A DNA stretch of 8,068 nucleotides from Fimbriimonadaceae bacterium (GTDB taxonomy: Bacteria > Armatimonadota > Fimbriimonadia > Fimbriimonadales > Fimbriimonadaceae), in assembly GCA_947447315.1 (NCBI GenBank), contig CANFJD010000121.1, positions 1-8,068 on the forward strand. Reading direction: 5' to 3'. Positions 1 to 6,752 of the stretch are shown here, piece after piece; the first letter of the stretch is position 1, and every line of letters begins with the position of its first letter. The notes beneath the pieces are model-generated. The model was not told the origin of the DNA and searched no databases. It saw only the letters and a list, made by a program, of their open reading frames with translations. The translations under genes and the position numbers were made by a program.

Positions 1-689
1 ACTATTTGATCGTTCGTGATCTGGTCGATTGGATGAGTTCCCACAAAATCGCCATCTCGCAATACGACTACACGATTAGCGATTTGCCTCACTTCGTCGA
101 GGAAGTGAGAAATGTAGACGATTGCCTTGCCCGCGGCTCGCAACCGTGAAATGAGTTGGAAAAGTTTGGGAATATCCGCCGCAGTGAGGGAGCTAGTGGG
201 CTCATCGAAAAGAATAACACCGGAATTCAGGCTCACCGCACGGGCGATTTCAACGATCTGTCGTTGCGAGATTGGCAGTTGGTCTACCCGGTGATGGGGA
301 TTGATATCAGGGAAGCCTAGCACCGCCAGAAGTTTTTCAGTCTCAAGGGCCATCTCAACGGGGCGAATCACGGGTCCCCCTGTTTCTCTCCCGAGGTAGA
401 TATTTTCGTAGACGGTCATGTGACCGCATAAAGCCAATTCTTGGTGGATTAGGCTGACCCCAAGATCACGGGCATCAAGCGGATTTCGCGGACGGTAGGA
501 GCGCTCCGCGAGGGTTAAGCTGCCGGAATCGGGCTGCTCTTCCCCCGCCAAAATGCGCATGAGAGTGGTTTTTCCGCTGCCGTTTTCTCCAACGACAGCG
601 GTTACCTCTCCGGCAGCAATCGAGAACGAAACATCCCGCAAGGCAACGGTAGGTCCAAACCGTTTTGTTACCCCGGCGATGGTTAGCAA
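1..689 (-). CDS. Sugar ABC importer ATPase, RbsA/MglA type (partial, N-terminal 229 codons)
   Basis: This is the cytoplasmic ATP-hydrolysing subunit of a monosaccharide importer of the ribose/xylose/galactose class; the 3' part is off the left edge. The visible part is a complete first nucleotide-binding domain: Walker A GENGSGKTT (residues 34-42), Q-loop Gln83 in HQEL, signature LPISQRQIVEIARA (138-151), Walker B VILFDEP (158-164) and switch His195 in YISH. The degenerate signature LPISQ instead of LSGGQ is normal for domain 1 of this two-domain family of about 500 residues, so a second domain is expected outside the window. The start is taken as TTG at 687-689, giving the usual N-terminus LLTIAGVTKRFG. 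No ATG lies in frame nearby, and the only SD-like GGAG is about 15 bases upstream, inside the previous gene's end. It starts 7 bases after the binding-protein stop, so the two are cotranscribed. Family assignment is firm; the sugar is unknown. Confidence 0.93.
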   Translation of the reverse strand, partial: MLTIAGVTKRFGPTVALRDVSFSIAAGEVTAVVGENGSGKTTLMRILAGEEQPDSGSLTLAERSYRPRNPLDARDLGVSLIHQELALCGHMTVYENIYLGRETGGPVIRPVEMALETEKLLAVLGFPDINPHHRVDQLPISQRQIVEIARAVSLNSGVILFDEPTSSLTAADIPKLFQLISRLRAAGKAIVYISHFLDEVRQIANRVVVLRDGDFVGTHPIDQITNDQI

Positions 690-696
690 TGCAGTT

Positions 697-1698
697 CTAC
701 TTGACTCCGAGCAGGGCCTTGACGTCGGCTGAATCTAGATTTGCCTTGTCTACCACCACGGCACCGGTATCGATTTTCTCCGGAACGGACTCCTTCTTTA
801 GTGACTTCACCATGTTGGTTACCGCCATGTAGCCCATCTTGTTTGGATTCTGGAGAACGAGACCTTCAATATCCCCGGCCGTGATTCCGTCGATGAGTTC
901 CTTGGAACTATCGAAACCGACGAACTTCACTTTGCCGTTCAGCTTGGCGTTTTGCAGGGCTCGTAGCATGCCGAACGTGGTGGATTCGTTCGGACAGAAG
1001 ATTCCTTCAACATCCAGCGCTTCGCCTTTCTTGTATCGGGCGATCAGGTTTTCGCTCGCGCTCTGGGCCGATTCTCGGGTGGCGCCACCATATTGTTCGC
1101 TGCTCACCACTTCGAGGCCGCCTGCTTTAGCGGCTTCGAGGAAGCCTTTCTCACGCTCACTGGTGCTGGCCGAACCTTCGGCGTAGCGTAGCAAGATGAC
1201 TCGGCCCTTGCCACCCATCACCTTCACTAACTTCTCTCCCCCGAGTTTGCCGGCGGCGAAGTTGTCGGTGGAGATGAAGCTGACCGTTTTCACACCCTGA
1301 AGGGCGGAATCGACAATGATGATCGGGATCCCAGCGGCTTGGGCTTCCTCGACCGGCGGACGAAGGGCCTGGTCATCGAGCGGAGCCAGAACAATGCCAT
1401 CGAGCTTTTCGGCAGTGAAATTTTCAACCACCTTGGTTTGCTCATCCCGGTCGTCTTCTTTGAGCGGTCCTTTCCAAGTGAGGTCGACATTCAACTCACC
1501 GGCTGCCTTCTCGGCTCCGGCCTGCATGCCTTTCCAGAACTCGTGAGTCGTGCCTTTAGGGATGAAACCAATCCGAATCTTCTTTTCTCCCGCGGCGGCA
1601 CCCTGGCCACCCTCCCCACCAGCCGTGGTGGCAGGACCTGATGAGCAGCCCACAAGCACAACGGCAAAAACTCCGGCCAAAAACGCGCGACGATGCAT
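697..1698 (-). CDS. Sugar ABC transporter substrate-binding lipoprotein (RbsB/Peripla_BP_4-like)
   Basis: This is the extracytoplasmic binding protein that delivers a sugar to the importer whose ATPase follows 7 bases downstream. Its 333 residues are the usual size. The N-terminus MHRRAFLAGVFAVVLVGC is a lipoprotein signal with lipobox LVGC (Cys18 lipidated), followed by a Gly/Ala-rich tether to about residue 38. The type I periplasmic-binding fold begins at IRIGFIPKGTTHEFWKGM (about 41-58). Other family landmarks are LDGIVLAPLDDQAL, GIPIIIVDSAL, VSFISTDNFAAGKLGGE and VKFVGFDSSKELIDGI. The ligand could be ribose, xylose, arabinose, galactose or a related polyol; sequence alone does not decide. 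The ATG at 1696-1698 is the first possible start because an in-frame TGA lies six bases upstream. The purine run GAAGG touches the ATG with no spacer, so it is not a normal ribosome-binding site. It is first in its operon and is insulated from the gene upstream by a terminator. Confidence 0.93.
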   Translation of the reverse strand: MHRRAFLAGVFAVVLVGCSSGPATTAGGEGGQGAAAGEKKIRIGFIPKGTTHEFWKGMQAGAEKAAGELNVDLTWKGPLKEDDRDEQTKVVENFTAEKLDGIVLAPLDDQALRPPVEEAQAAGIPIIIVDSALQGVKTVSFISTDNFAAGKLGGEKLVKVMGGKGRVILLRYAEGSASTSEREKGFLEAAKAGGLEVVSSEQYGGATRESAQSASENLIARYKKGEALDVEGIFCPNESTTFGMLRALQNAKLNGKVKFVGFDSSKELIDGITAGDIEGLVLQNPNKMGYMAVTNMVKSLKKESVPEKIDTGAVVVDKANLDSADVKALLGVK

Positions 1699-1766
1699 CC
1701 TTCACGTTGTACCAACTTCCGGGCGCGGATGGAAGGGGATAGCCGCAATTCGCGAACTTACGTACG

Positions 1767-1797
1767 AAAAAGCCGGAAAGCCAACTGGCTTCCCGGC
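1767..1797 (-). terminator. Intrinsic terminator after the PEP-CTERM gene
   Basis: Read on the minus strand, an 11-base-pair stem (arms 1787-1797 and 1772-1782) closes a 4-base loop (1783-1786) and is followed directly by five T residues (plus-strand A 1767-1771). The one imperfect position is a G-U wobble in minus-strand RNA but an A-C mismatch in plus-strand RNA, so the structure favours minus-strand use. It lies 30 bases beyond the stop of the PEP-CTERM gene. It separates that gene from the sugar transporter operon, whose own promoter should therefore lie in about 1699-1766. Confidence 0.82.
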
Positions 1798-1827
1798 GAT
1801 ATTTCCATCAGAAGGAGAGGGGTGAGG

Positions 1828-2532
1828 TTAGGCGTTCTTGCGTCGTCGCTTCATGAGGCCGACCACGCCGAGTCCAAGAGCGGCCATGGATGCCGGCTCC
1901 GGTACCGCCTGGGTGACGGTACCTTCGAACATGACGCCCGAAGCGCCATTACCGCCATTATTGACGTTGATATACAGCGTGTGGGTACCCGCCGTCAGGA
2001 TGCCCAAGTCCAGGCTGTTGAACTTGGCAAGCTTGTTATTCCAAAGAGTCTCGGTGCGCGTATTCGCGAGAGCCTTGCCATCGATAAAGAGGCCCTCATT
2101 GTTCGCGTCACCCAACTGGTCGTCGGCTGTTACCGTGAAATCTAAGGTTGCGGCGGCAGTGCTGCCAACGGTGAAACTTATTGCATACAGTGCGCTATGG
2201 GAATTGACGCCGTAGGCACCATCACTATCTACGCCAACCCACTTGGCCTGTGAACCGGTGCTGAGGCCACCATTTGGCATCCATCCCCAGGCAAGTTGGT
2301 TCCAATTGTGAGGAGTTCCAAAAATGTAAGCCTTCTCGCCGCTCAGCGTCGGGTTGAAGTCGCTTGAATTGAGCTTGTTGAACGATCCGGTTTGGGATCC
2401 GCGCTTGGTGTAAATCTCAGAGTCTTGAAAATCAGGGCCGTTTCCACTGTGAAAGCTCACTGAAGCCGCATTAGTGATGGCGGCGGTAGTTGCGATTGCA
2501 GTGAAGAAAGTGGCTTTAACGAAGTTTTTCAT
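1828..2532 (-). CDS. Secreted PEP-CTERM sorting-domain protein of unknown function
   Basis: The 234-residue protein has an N-terminal Sec signal (MKNFVKATFFTAIATTAAIT, cleavage near residue 22-23, NAA|S) and a C-terminal PEP-CTERM tail. The tail is VPEP at about 210-213, a short hydrophobic stretch, then KRRRK near the end. In known systems exosortase recognises such tails and anchors or exports the protein. The body is rich in Asn, Gly, Thr and Ser and looks like an all-beta domain: TLDFTVTADDQLGD, GLFIDGKAL and GTHTLYINVNNGG resemble a PA14- or lectin-like strand pattern, but I cannot name the domain. The frame extends 69 codons upstream, but that stretch has no protein-like signal and would run into the divergent nuclease gene. 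The ATG at 2530-2532, which begins the signal peptide, is the sensible start. No SD is visible. It is monocistronic, with a terminator downstream. Confidence 0.85.
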   Translation of the reverse strand: MKNFVKATFFTAIATTAAITNAASVSFHSGNGPDFQDSEIYTKRGSQTGSFNKLNSSDFNPTLSGEKAYIFGTPHNWNQLAWGWMPNGGLSTGSQAKWVGVDSDGAYGVNSHSALYAISFTVGSTAAATLDFTVTADDQLGDANNEGLFIDGKALANTRTETLWNNKLAKFNSLDLGILTAGTHTLYINVNNGGNGASGVMFEGTVTQAVPEPASMAALGLGVVGLMKRRRKNA

Positions 2533-2679
2533 GACATGCAAATGATGCCGGCTGCCAGAAATCGCCAGAGTCGCTTCTATTGGGTCACAGAAATTTGCTT
2601 CAGGGAAACGCCCGACGAGCGTTGTGTGAACACCTAATCTGCCTGGATGGACTACTATCTTGCTGGAGATGTCGCTTAA
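2533..2679. promoter_or_regulatory. Divergent intergenic region with promoters for both flanking genes (inferred)
   Basis: These 147 bases lie between the start codons of the minus-strand PEP-CTERM gene and the plus-strand nuclease, so both promoters must be here or very close. I looked for TTGACA/TATAAT pairs with normal spacing on both strands and found none that convince. The best -10-like hexamer on the plus strand, TACTAT at 2653-2658, has no -35 partner. No strong inverted repeat that would suggest an operator was seen. Confidence 0.5.
2665..2668 (+). promoter_or_regulatory. Possible ribosome-binding site of the S1/P1 nuclease gene
   Basis: GGAG lies 11 bases before the ATG at 2680, somewhat farther than the usual spacing. 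It is the only SD-like motif at a roughly workable distance before any gene start in this window. A TAA immediately before the ATG in the same frame means no longer start is possible. Confidence 0.4.
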
Positions 2680-3585
2680 ATGAAGTTGGGACGGATTTCG
2701 CTTAGCATTTTGGGAGTCACCGTGACAACGTTGGCTCACGCTTGGGACTCAAGCGGTCACCGCGTTGTGGCCCAGATTGCCTGGCAGACCCTTATGGAAA
2801 TGCATAGCCCAGCGGCGGCTAAGTTGCAGAAGATTTTTGCCGGTGCCAAGTTACCGGTGAAAGACCTGGCCACTGCCGCGACCGTGCCTGACCAGATAAA
2901 ACAGGCTCGATACAACCACTCCGGCTTTCCTACTTCGACCGCTTTCAACCCTTATCACTACTTGGACCGCCCGATTCCAAAGTCGAAGCCATTTACCGAT
3001 GGAAATCCCGGCAAAAATGCGCTGGTGATGCTGCCGAAGGTCGAGGAGAGTTTGGCAACGGACACGACGAAACAGCAACTCTGGGACGTGGCCTGGATCT
3101 GTCACCTGACAGGGGATCTTCATCAGCCGCTTCACTCGGCGACGCACTACTGGCCTACCTTGCTGGCGGGCGATCACTTTGACCGGGGAGGAAACTCATT
3201 TTTGCTGGAAACCGTACCGGCGGCGGAAGATCCATGGAAAACGGCCCATCCGAAATCTTCCTCCACGTATCCAAACGAACTTCATTCATTCTGGGACGGT
3301 TTGGTGACCGGGGGCGAGGGAGACGGCGCGGCTAAGGTGGCCACGCGATTGATGGGGGAGCATCCGCGCTCAGCTTATGTCGCAGCCGAACTTTCGGCGC
3401 CCGCACAGACTTGGGCTGACGAAAGCTACACGCTGGCCGCGACAAAAGTCTATTCTGCGGATATCCATCTGTATCAGAAACCGAGCGACGATTATCGAGC
3501 GAAAGCTAAGAAAATCGCTGAAGAGTGGGTCGCTCTGGCGGGCTATCGCTTAGCGATGGTGCTGGATAAGTGGCTTGGACACTGA
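2680..3585 (+). CDS. Secreted S1/P1-type zinc-dependent nuclease
   Basis: S1/P1 nucleases cut single-stranded DNA and RNA, many also removing 3'-phosphates from nucleotides, using three zinc ions. The protein has 301 residues, including a Sec signal peptide (about 1-21) ending AHA before Trp22. Family members use the mature N-terminal Trp as a zinc ligand, so the cleavage site fits exactly. The nine expected zinc ligands can all be assigned: Trp22, His27 (WDSSGH), Asp71 (VPDQIK), His93 (PYHYLD), His142, Asp146 and His152 (CHLTGDLHQPLH), His202 and Asp206 (LHSFWD). FDRGGNSF (168-174) is another family hallmark. It is presumably active in the periplasm or outside the cell, scavenging phosphate or nucleosides from nucleic acid. 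It diverges from the PEP-CTERM gene and converges on the esterase frame, with only 15 bases between their ends. Nothing suggests damage, and identification is secure. Confidence 0.95.
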   Translation: MKLGRISLSILGVTVTTLAHAWDSSGHRVVAQIAWQTLMEMHSPAAAKLQKIFAGAKLPVKDLATAATVPDQIKQARYNHSGFPTSTAFNPYHYLDRPIPKSKPFTDGNPGKNALVMLPKVEESLATDTTKQQLWDVAWICHLTGDLHQPLHSATHYWPTLLAGDHFDRGGNSFLLETVPAAEDPWKTAHPKSSSTYPNELHSFWDGLVTGGEGDGAAKVATRLMGEHPRSAYVAAELSAPAQTWADESYTLAATKVYSADIHLYQKPSDDYRAKAKKIAEEWVALAGYRLAMVLDKWLGH

Positions 3586-3600
3586 ACTGATGTAACCAGC

Positions 3601-4446
3601 CTAGCGTGGTTGAAATAGTTGCTGGCTGAACCAATAAAGGTCGTTTTTCCATACGTTGAAATCGTGGGGGCCCGTGTCGACGTGCCAAACGTGAGGGATG
3701 TTCTTGTCCTTTAGATATTGGTGGACGCCTTGGCTGATGCCGAAGAGTCCATCTTTATCGCCGCAAGACACCCACAGCACGCGTAGTTTTTTGGTTTTTT
3801 CGACGTCGGTCACCAATTTATCGGGCGGGAGCGTGTTGGGAGCGGACGAAAATCCACCTATGTAGCCAAAGAGATCTAGGTTTGTAAGCCCAAAGTTCAA
3901 AGACTGGCCACCGCCCATCGAAAGGCCGGCGAGCGCGCGACTGTCTTGATTGGCCTTGGTGGAATAATGCGAATTTACAAACGGGATCACGCTGCCGGTG
4001 AGGTCTTGATCGAAAACGCCGAATGCCGGAGCGCTCTCGAAAACGTTGCCTTCGGCACGATCATTAACACGGGCACGCCCGTTGGGCATTACCACGATCA
4101 TGGGCTGTACTTTTTTAGCGGCAATGAGGTTATCGAGGACAACATTTGCGGCCCCAACGTCCAGCCACTCGCGCTCTGTACCGCCAATACCTTGCAGCAG
4201 ATAGAGCACGGGTTAGCGGGTTCCAACGGAATATCCCGGGGGAGTGTAAACCATCATTTTCCGCTTAACGCCGACCGACTTCGAGTCGTACTCCACCTCC
4301 GCTAACTCCCCATGAGGAACGGTCGGAATGGGTTTATCGAAGCCGACCGGAGCGGCGGCGAAGGCAGCCTTATCATCGGGGCCCAGCACGATTGGTTTGG
4401 GAGTTGCCTGGTGAATCACGAGAGTAAGTGGAATCAGAGCGAACAT
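3601..4446 (-). pseudogene. CE1-type (feruloyl/acetyl) esterase interrupted by an in-frame TAA
   Basis: One 281-codon frame encodes an alpha/beta-hydrolase of the esterase D/feruloyl esterase-like group, but codon 78 (4213-4215) is TAA. Upstream is a short signal-like N-terminus (MFALIPLTLVIHQATPK) and the first strands (RKMMVYTPPGYSVGTR). Directly after the stop, in the same frame, it continues PVLYLLQGIGGTEREW. Relatives usually read (R/K)YPVLYLLHGIGG, so the stop replaces a Tyr by one base change. The rest is intact: nucleophile Ser176 in GLSMGGG, acid Asp230 or Asp232 in SCGDKDG, and His261 in GPHDFNVW, with a normal C-terminus. The product would remove ferulate or acetate esters from xylan side chains, which suits the arabinofuranosidase gene 47 bases upstream in the same operon. 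It may be a recent nonsense pseudogene, a sequencing error or, less likely, readthrough. The downstream half (GTG at 4207-4209) lacks the first strands and signal peptide, so separate function is doubtful. Confidence 0.85.
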
Positions 4447-4493
4447 AGTGGATGACAGGGTTCAGAGTTAGGTGCGGTTATGAGGTGGCGACG

Positions 4494-6389
4494 TTATTTA
4501 CCGGTTGGTAGCTTGAGAACGTTCACCGAATGAGGCTTTAGGGTGAGGGGGCCGGTCGGAAGGGCCGAGGTTTCGGGGGCGATCTTTTTAGGTTCGGCGA
4601 TCGTGTTCATGGCTTTTAAGTCTCCGCTGAGGACGGTTATGGTGCCTTCGCCGAGGATTTGGGCTCCTTTGAGATCCAGGTTGACCGTTTGTGGAGTATC
4701 GAGGGCGTTGACGATCTTTAGGTAGATCACCTTAGATTTGGTGTCGCGGGTGGCGGAGGCGAAGATGCCCGGGAGGGTTTGGTTGCCCTTGGTTTGGGTC
4801 GGGACCGCGGCTAACTGGAGGGGGACGGTGACGTCGCCGAGGTTTTCGGAGAACAGTTTTTGCGCGTAGTACGAAGGCGAGCCGAAGACGTTGAGGGCGT
4901 CGTAGCCGATGAGGTTGAGGGACCACTGACGGCCGCCGGGGTTGGCATTTACGAGTAGCGGGGCGTAACACGCCATTTCGACCACATCCGAGTTGCGTTC
5001 TAGCCCGGTCATGAAGGCGGCGTCGCCGAGGGTGCACTTCATATTGGGGGTGGGACCGGCTTGGGCACCGGCAGCCCAGGGGGCGATGGTGTCGTGCGCG
5101 GCCCATTCGCCAACGAAGACCTTGGGGCCTTTACGGTCGTAATGATCGTACTTGGTGGCGCTGGCCATCATGTCCCATGCCTCCGAATAGTAGTGCTCGT
5201 CCCAGAGGTCGGGGCGACGCTGCGTGATGGGGAACCGGACGCCGAGGCTATCCTTTCCGCCAGTGGTGGAGATGACCTTGAGGTGGGGATACTTCTTTTT
5301 GATGGCGTCGTAGAACTGGACGAATCGGCCCTCATAGCTACCCGAATCATCGAAGCCATCCTCGTTCCCTACTTCCACGCATTCCAGCGGGAAGGGCTTG
5401 GGGTGGCCGTCTTTGGCGCGGCGAGCTCCCCACTTGGTTCGTCGCGGGTCGCCGATGATGTATTCGATTTGGTCGAGCGAGTCTTGGACGAAGCCGTTGA
5501 GTTCGGTTCCGGCTTTTACGTAATCCTTATTCAGCACGTAGCCCGCGAAGACGCCGAGGAGGGGCTTGGCGCCCATATCTTCGCACCAGAGGAGGAACTC
5601 CATCATGCCCATGCCATCGGTGGAGCGGTATCCCCAGGTTCCTTGGTGTCCGGGACGATCTTCGAGCGGGCCGAGGGTTTTTTTCCATGGGAAGCGATCT
5701 TTGAAGGTGTTTCCTTCTAGGTAGTTTCCGCCGGGGAAGCGCAGGAACTTGGGTCGCATATCGACAAGCATCTGCATGAGATCGGGGCGGAGGCCGTTGG
5801 GGCGGTCTTTGTACGTCGGCGGGAAGAGGGAGACGAGGCTGAGGCTCACCGGTTGGCTGCCGGTGCGGAGGACGAGGCGGGCTTCCTTGGTGGCGGCGAT
5901 GCCCGACGAAGTGGTCAGGGTGGCGGAGAGCTTCTTCCAGCCGGAGGTGACGCCATCGACGCGGGTTTGGGCGAAGACGGTGCCATCGGGGGATTCAAGG
6001 CTGGCATTGATGGTGCCGTTTTCAGCTGACTTTGCCCAGAGATAGAGCTGGTAGGCCGTGCCGGGGCGGACGGGGATGCCCCAGTAGCCTTCATTGGCGA
6101 CGGCGCCGCGGACGCGGAGGGAGACCGGGAGGTTGGCGTTGACGCCGCCGGTTTTTTCGAGCGCGATTTCGGAGCCGGGGCCGACCGGGGTCCAGTTGGC
6201 GGGCTTTTCGGGGTCGTTTCGAAAGGCGCGGTTGCGGACGAGTTCGCCGTAGAGTCCCCCATCGTAGGAGTAGTTGATTTCCTCGGTCATAAGTCCGTAG
6301 AGATTCGGGCTGACCTTGACGCCGGGTTGAGTGAGATCGAGCGAGAGGGTTACGGGAGCCGAATAGAGGAGGGCGGAGAGGAGAATCAT
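4494..6389 (-). CDS. Alpha-L-arabinofuranosidase, GH51, with inserted CBM4/9-like domain
   Basis: It hydrolyses terminal alpha-L-arabinofuranosyl side groups from arabinoxylan, arabinan or oligosaccharides with retention. The 631 residues begin with a short hydrophobic segment (MILLSALLYSAPVTLSL), probably a signal peptide although it lacks the usual Lys/Arg. The GH51 opening YGLMTEEINYSYDGGLYGEL (31-50) follows, then a beta-sandwich carbohydrate-binding insertion (about 65-190, with YWGIPVRPGTAYQLYLWAK). The catalytic barrel contains FLRFPGGNYLEG (215-226), the acid/base Glu343 in VEVGNED and the nucleophile Glu428 in FVGEWAAHD. A C-terminal beta domain (about 520-628) ends it. The length matches bacterial GH51 enzymes carrying this insertion. 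The ATG at 6387-6389 is preceded in frame by TGA 9 bases upstream and by no SD. The esterase frame follows after 47 bases, forming a side-chain-removal operon. The assignment is firm; exact substrate is inferred from the family. Confidence 0.95.
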   Translation of the reverse strand: MILLSALLYSAPVTLSLDLTQPGVKVSPNLYGLMTEEINYSYDGGLYGELVRNRAFRNDPEKPANWTPVGPGSEIALEKTGGVNANLPVSLRVRGAVANEGYWGIPVRPGTAYQLYLWAKSAENGTINASLESPDGTVFAQTRVDGVTSGWKKLSATLTTSSGIAATKEARLVLRTGSQPVSLSLVSLFPPTYKDRPNGLRPDLMQMLVDMRPKFLRFPGGNYLEGNTFKDRFPWKKTLGPLEDRPGHQGTWGYRSTDGMGMMEFLLWCEDMGAKPLLGVFAGYVLNKDYVKAGTELNGFVQDSLDQIEYIIGDPRRTKWGARRAKDGHPKPFPLECVEVGNEDGFDDSGSYEGRFVQFYDAIKKKYPHLKVISTTGGKDSLGVRFPITQRRPDLWDEHYYSEAWDMMASATKYDHYDRKGPKVFVGEWAAHDTIAPWAAGAQAGPTPNMKCTLGDAAFMTGLERNSDVVEMACYAPLLVNANPGGRQWSLNLIGYDALNVFGSPSYYAQKLFSENLGDVTVPLQLAAVPTQTKGNQTLPGIFASATRDTKSKVIYLKIVNALDTPQTVNLDLKGAQILGEGTITVLSGDLKAMNTIAEPKKIAPETSALPTGPLTLKPHSVNVLKLPTGK

Positions 6390-6752
6390 GGGGTTATCTC
6401 AGCGGTCGGGAGGCATCCCGCACCGTGAATCTACCCAGAACTGTACGGGTGAATGGCGGAGGCGAGTGTTGTTGATTCAAGGGGGTACAGAACGCGATAC
6501 ATTATTTTTACCAGGGTGGATTCGTTATCTTTGTGCTTCGGGGCGCATGATTGGGCAAGTTTTGGGTCATGTAGTGGCGACAGACGATGAGTGTTTATTT
6601 GTTGTTGGATTATTGATTTAGATTGCTCCGAATTTTGCTTAATAAATTGGAGCTACAGTCATTACAGGCGTCCAACATCAGATTGACAGCCAGCAATATT
6701 GCGGGGTTTTTAGGTGTTACTAGGTTCAAAAGGAGGTTACGATGGGGGAGGG
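6390..6752. other. Intergenic region of about 360 bases without a convincing gene
   Basis: This stretch lies between the helicase stop and the arabinofuranosidase start, both on the minus strand. It is visibly more AT-rich than the genes on either side, and the open frames across it show no family resemblance. It should hold the promoter of the arabinofuranosidase-esterase operon and the 3' end of the helicase transcript. I found no -35/-10 pair with normal spacing on the minus strand. A perfect TTGACA on the plus strand (6683-6688) has neither a -10 partner nor a gene. A bulged hairpin at 6625-6653 is listed separately. Confidence 0.6.
6625..6653. other. Bulged stem-loop in the intergenic region
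   Basis: Arms GCTCC(g)AATTT (6625-6635, with G6630 bulged) and AAATTGGAGC (6644-6653) pair over ten base pairs around an 8-base loop. It lies about 100 bases beyond the helicase stop on the minus strand. Neither side carries a T-run, so it is not a canonical intrinsic terminator. It could be an mRNA 3'-end structure or chance. Confidence 0.35.

Noticed and set aside
1749..1766. TTCGCGAA and CGTACG palindromes upstream of the sugar transporter operon, considered as an operator
   Set aside because: Both are short and common by chance at this GC content, and they do not form a recognisable LacI- or AraC-type site.
1693..2145. Plus-strand open frame (150 codons)
   Set aside because: It crosses the terminator and is antisense to the PEP-CTERM gene; no family resemblance.
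2533..2739. 69-codon upstream extension of the PEP-CTERM frame (start at 2739)
   Set aside because: It would overlap the divergent nuclease gene, has no protein-like character, and would bury the clear signal peptide that starts at 2532.
3594..3611. AACCA/TGGTT inverted repeat between the convergent nuclease and esterase genes, considered as a terminator
   Set aside because: Only five base pairs, no T-run on either strand, and it overlaps the esterase stop codon.
4732..5106. Minus-strand open frame (124 codons) rich in Arg and Pro
   Set aside because: An alternative-frame shadow inside the arabinofuranosidase gene with low-complexity Arg/Pro composition.
5061..5720. Long plus-strand open frame (219 codons)
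   Set aside because: It lies wholly antisense to the GH51 gene, has no recognisable domain, and is explained by that gene's codon bias.
6683..6688. Perfect TTGACA on the plus strand as a promoter -35
   Set aside because: No -10-like hexamer 16-18 bases downstream and no plus-strand gene for it to serve.
6693..6702. GCAATATTGC palindrome
   Set aside because: Ten-base perfect palindrome with no loop and no flanking context; chance is sufficient.
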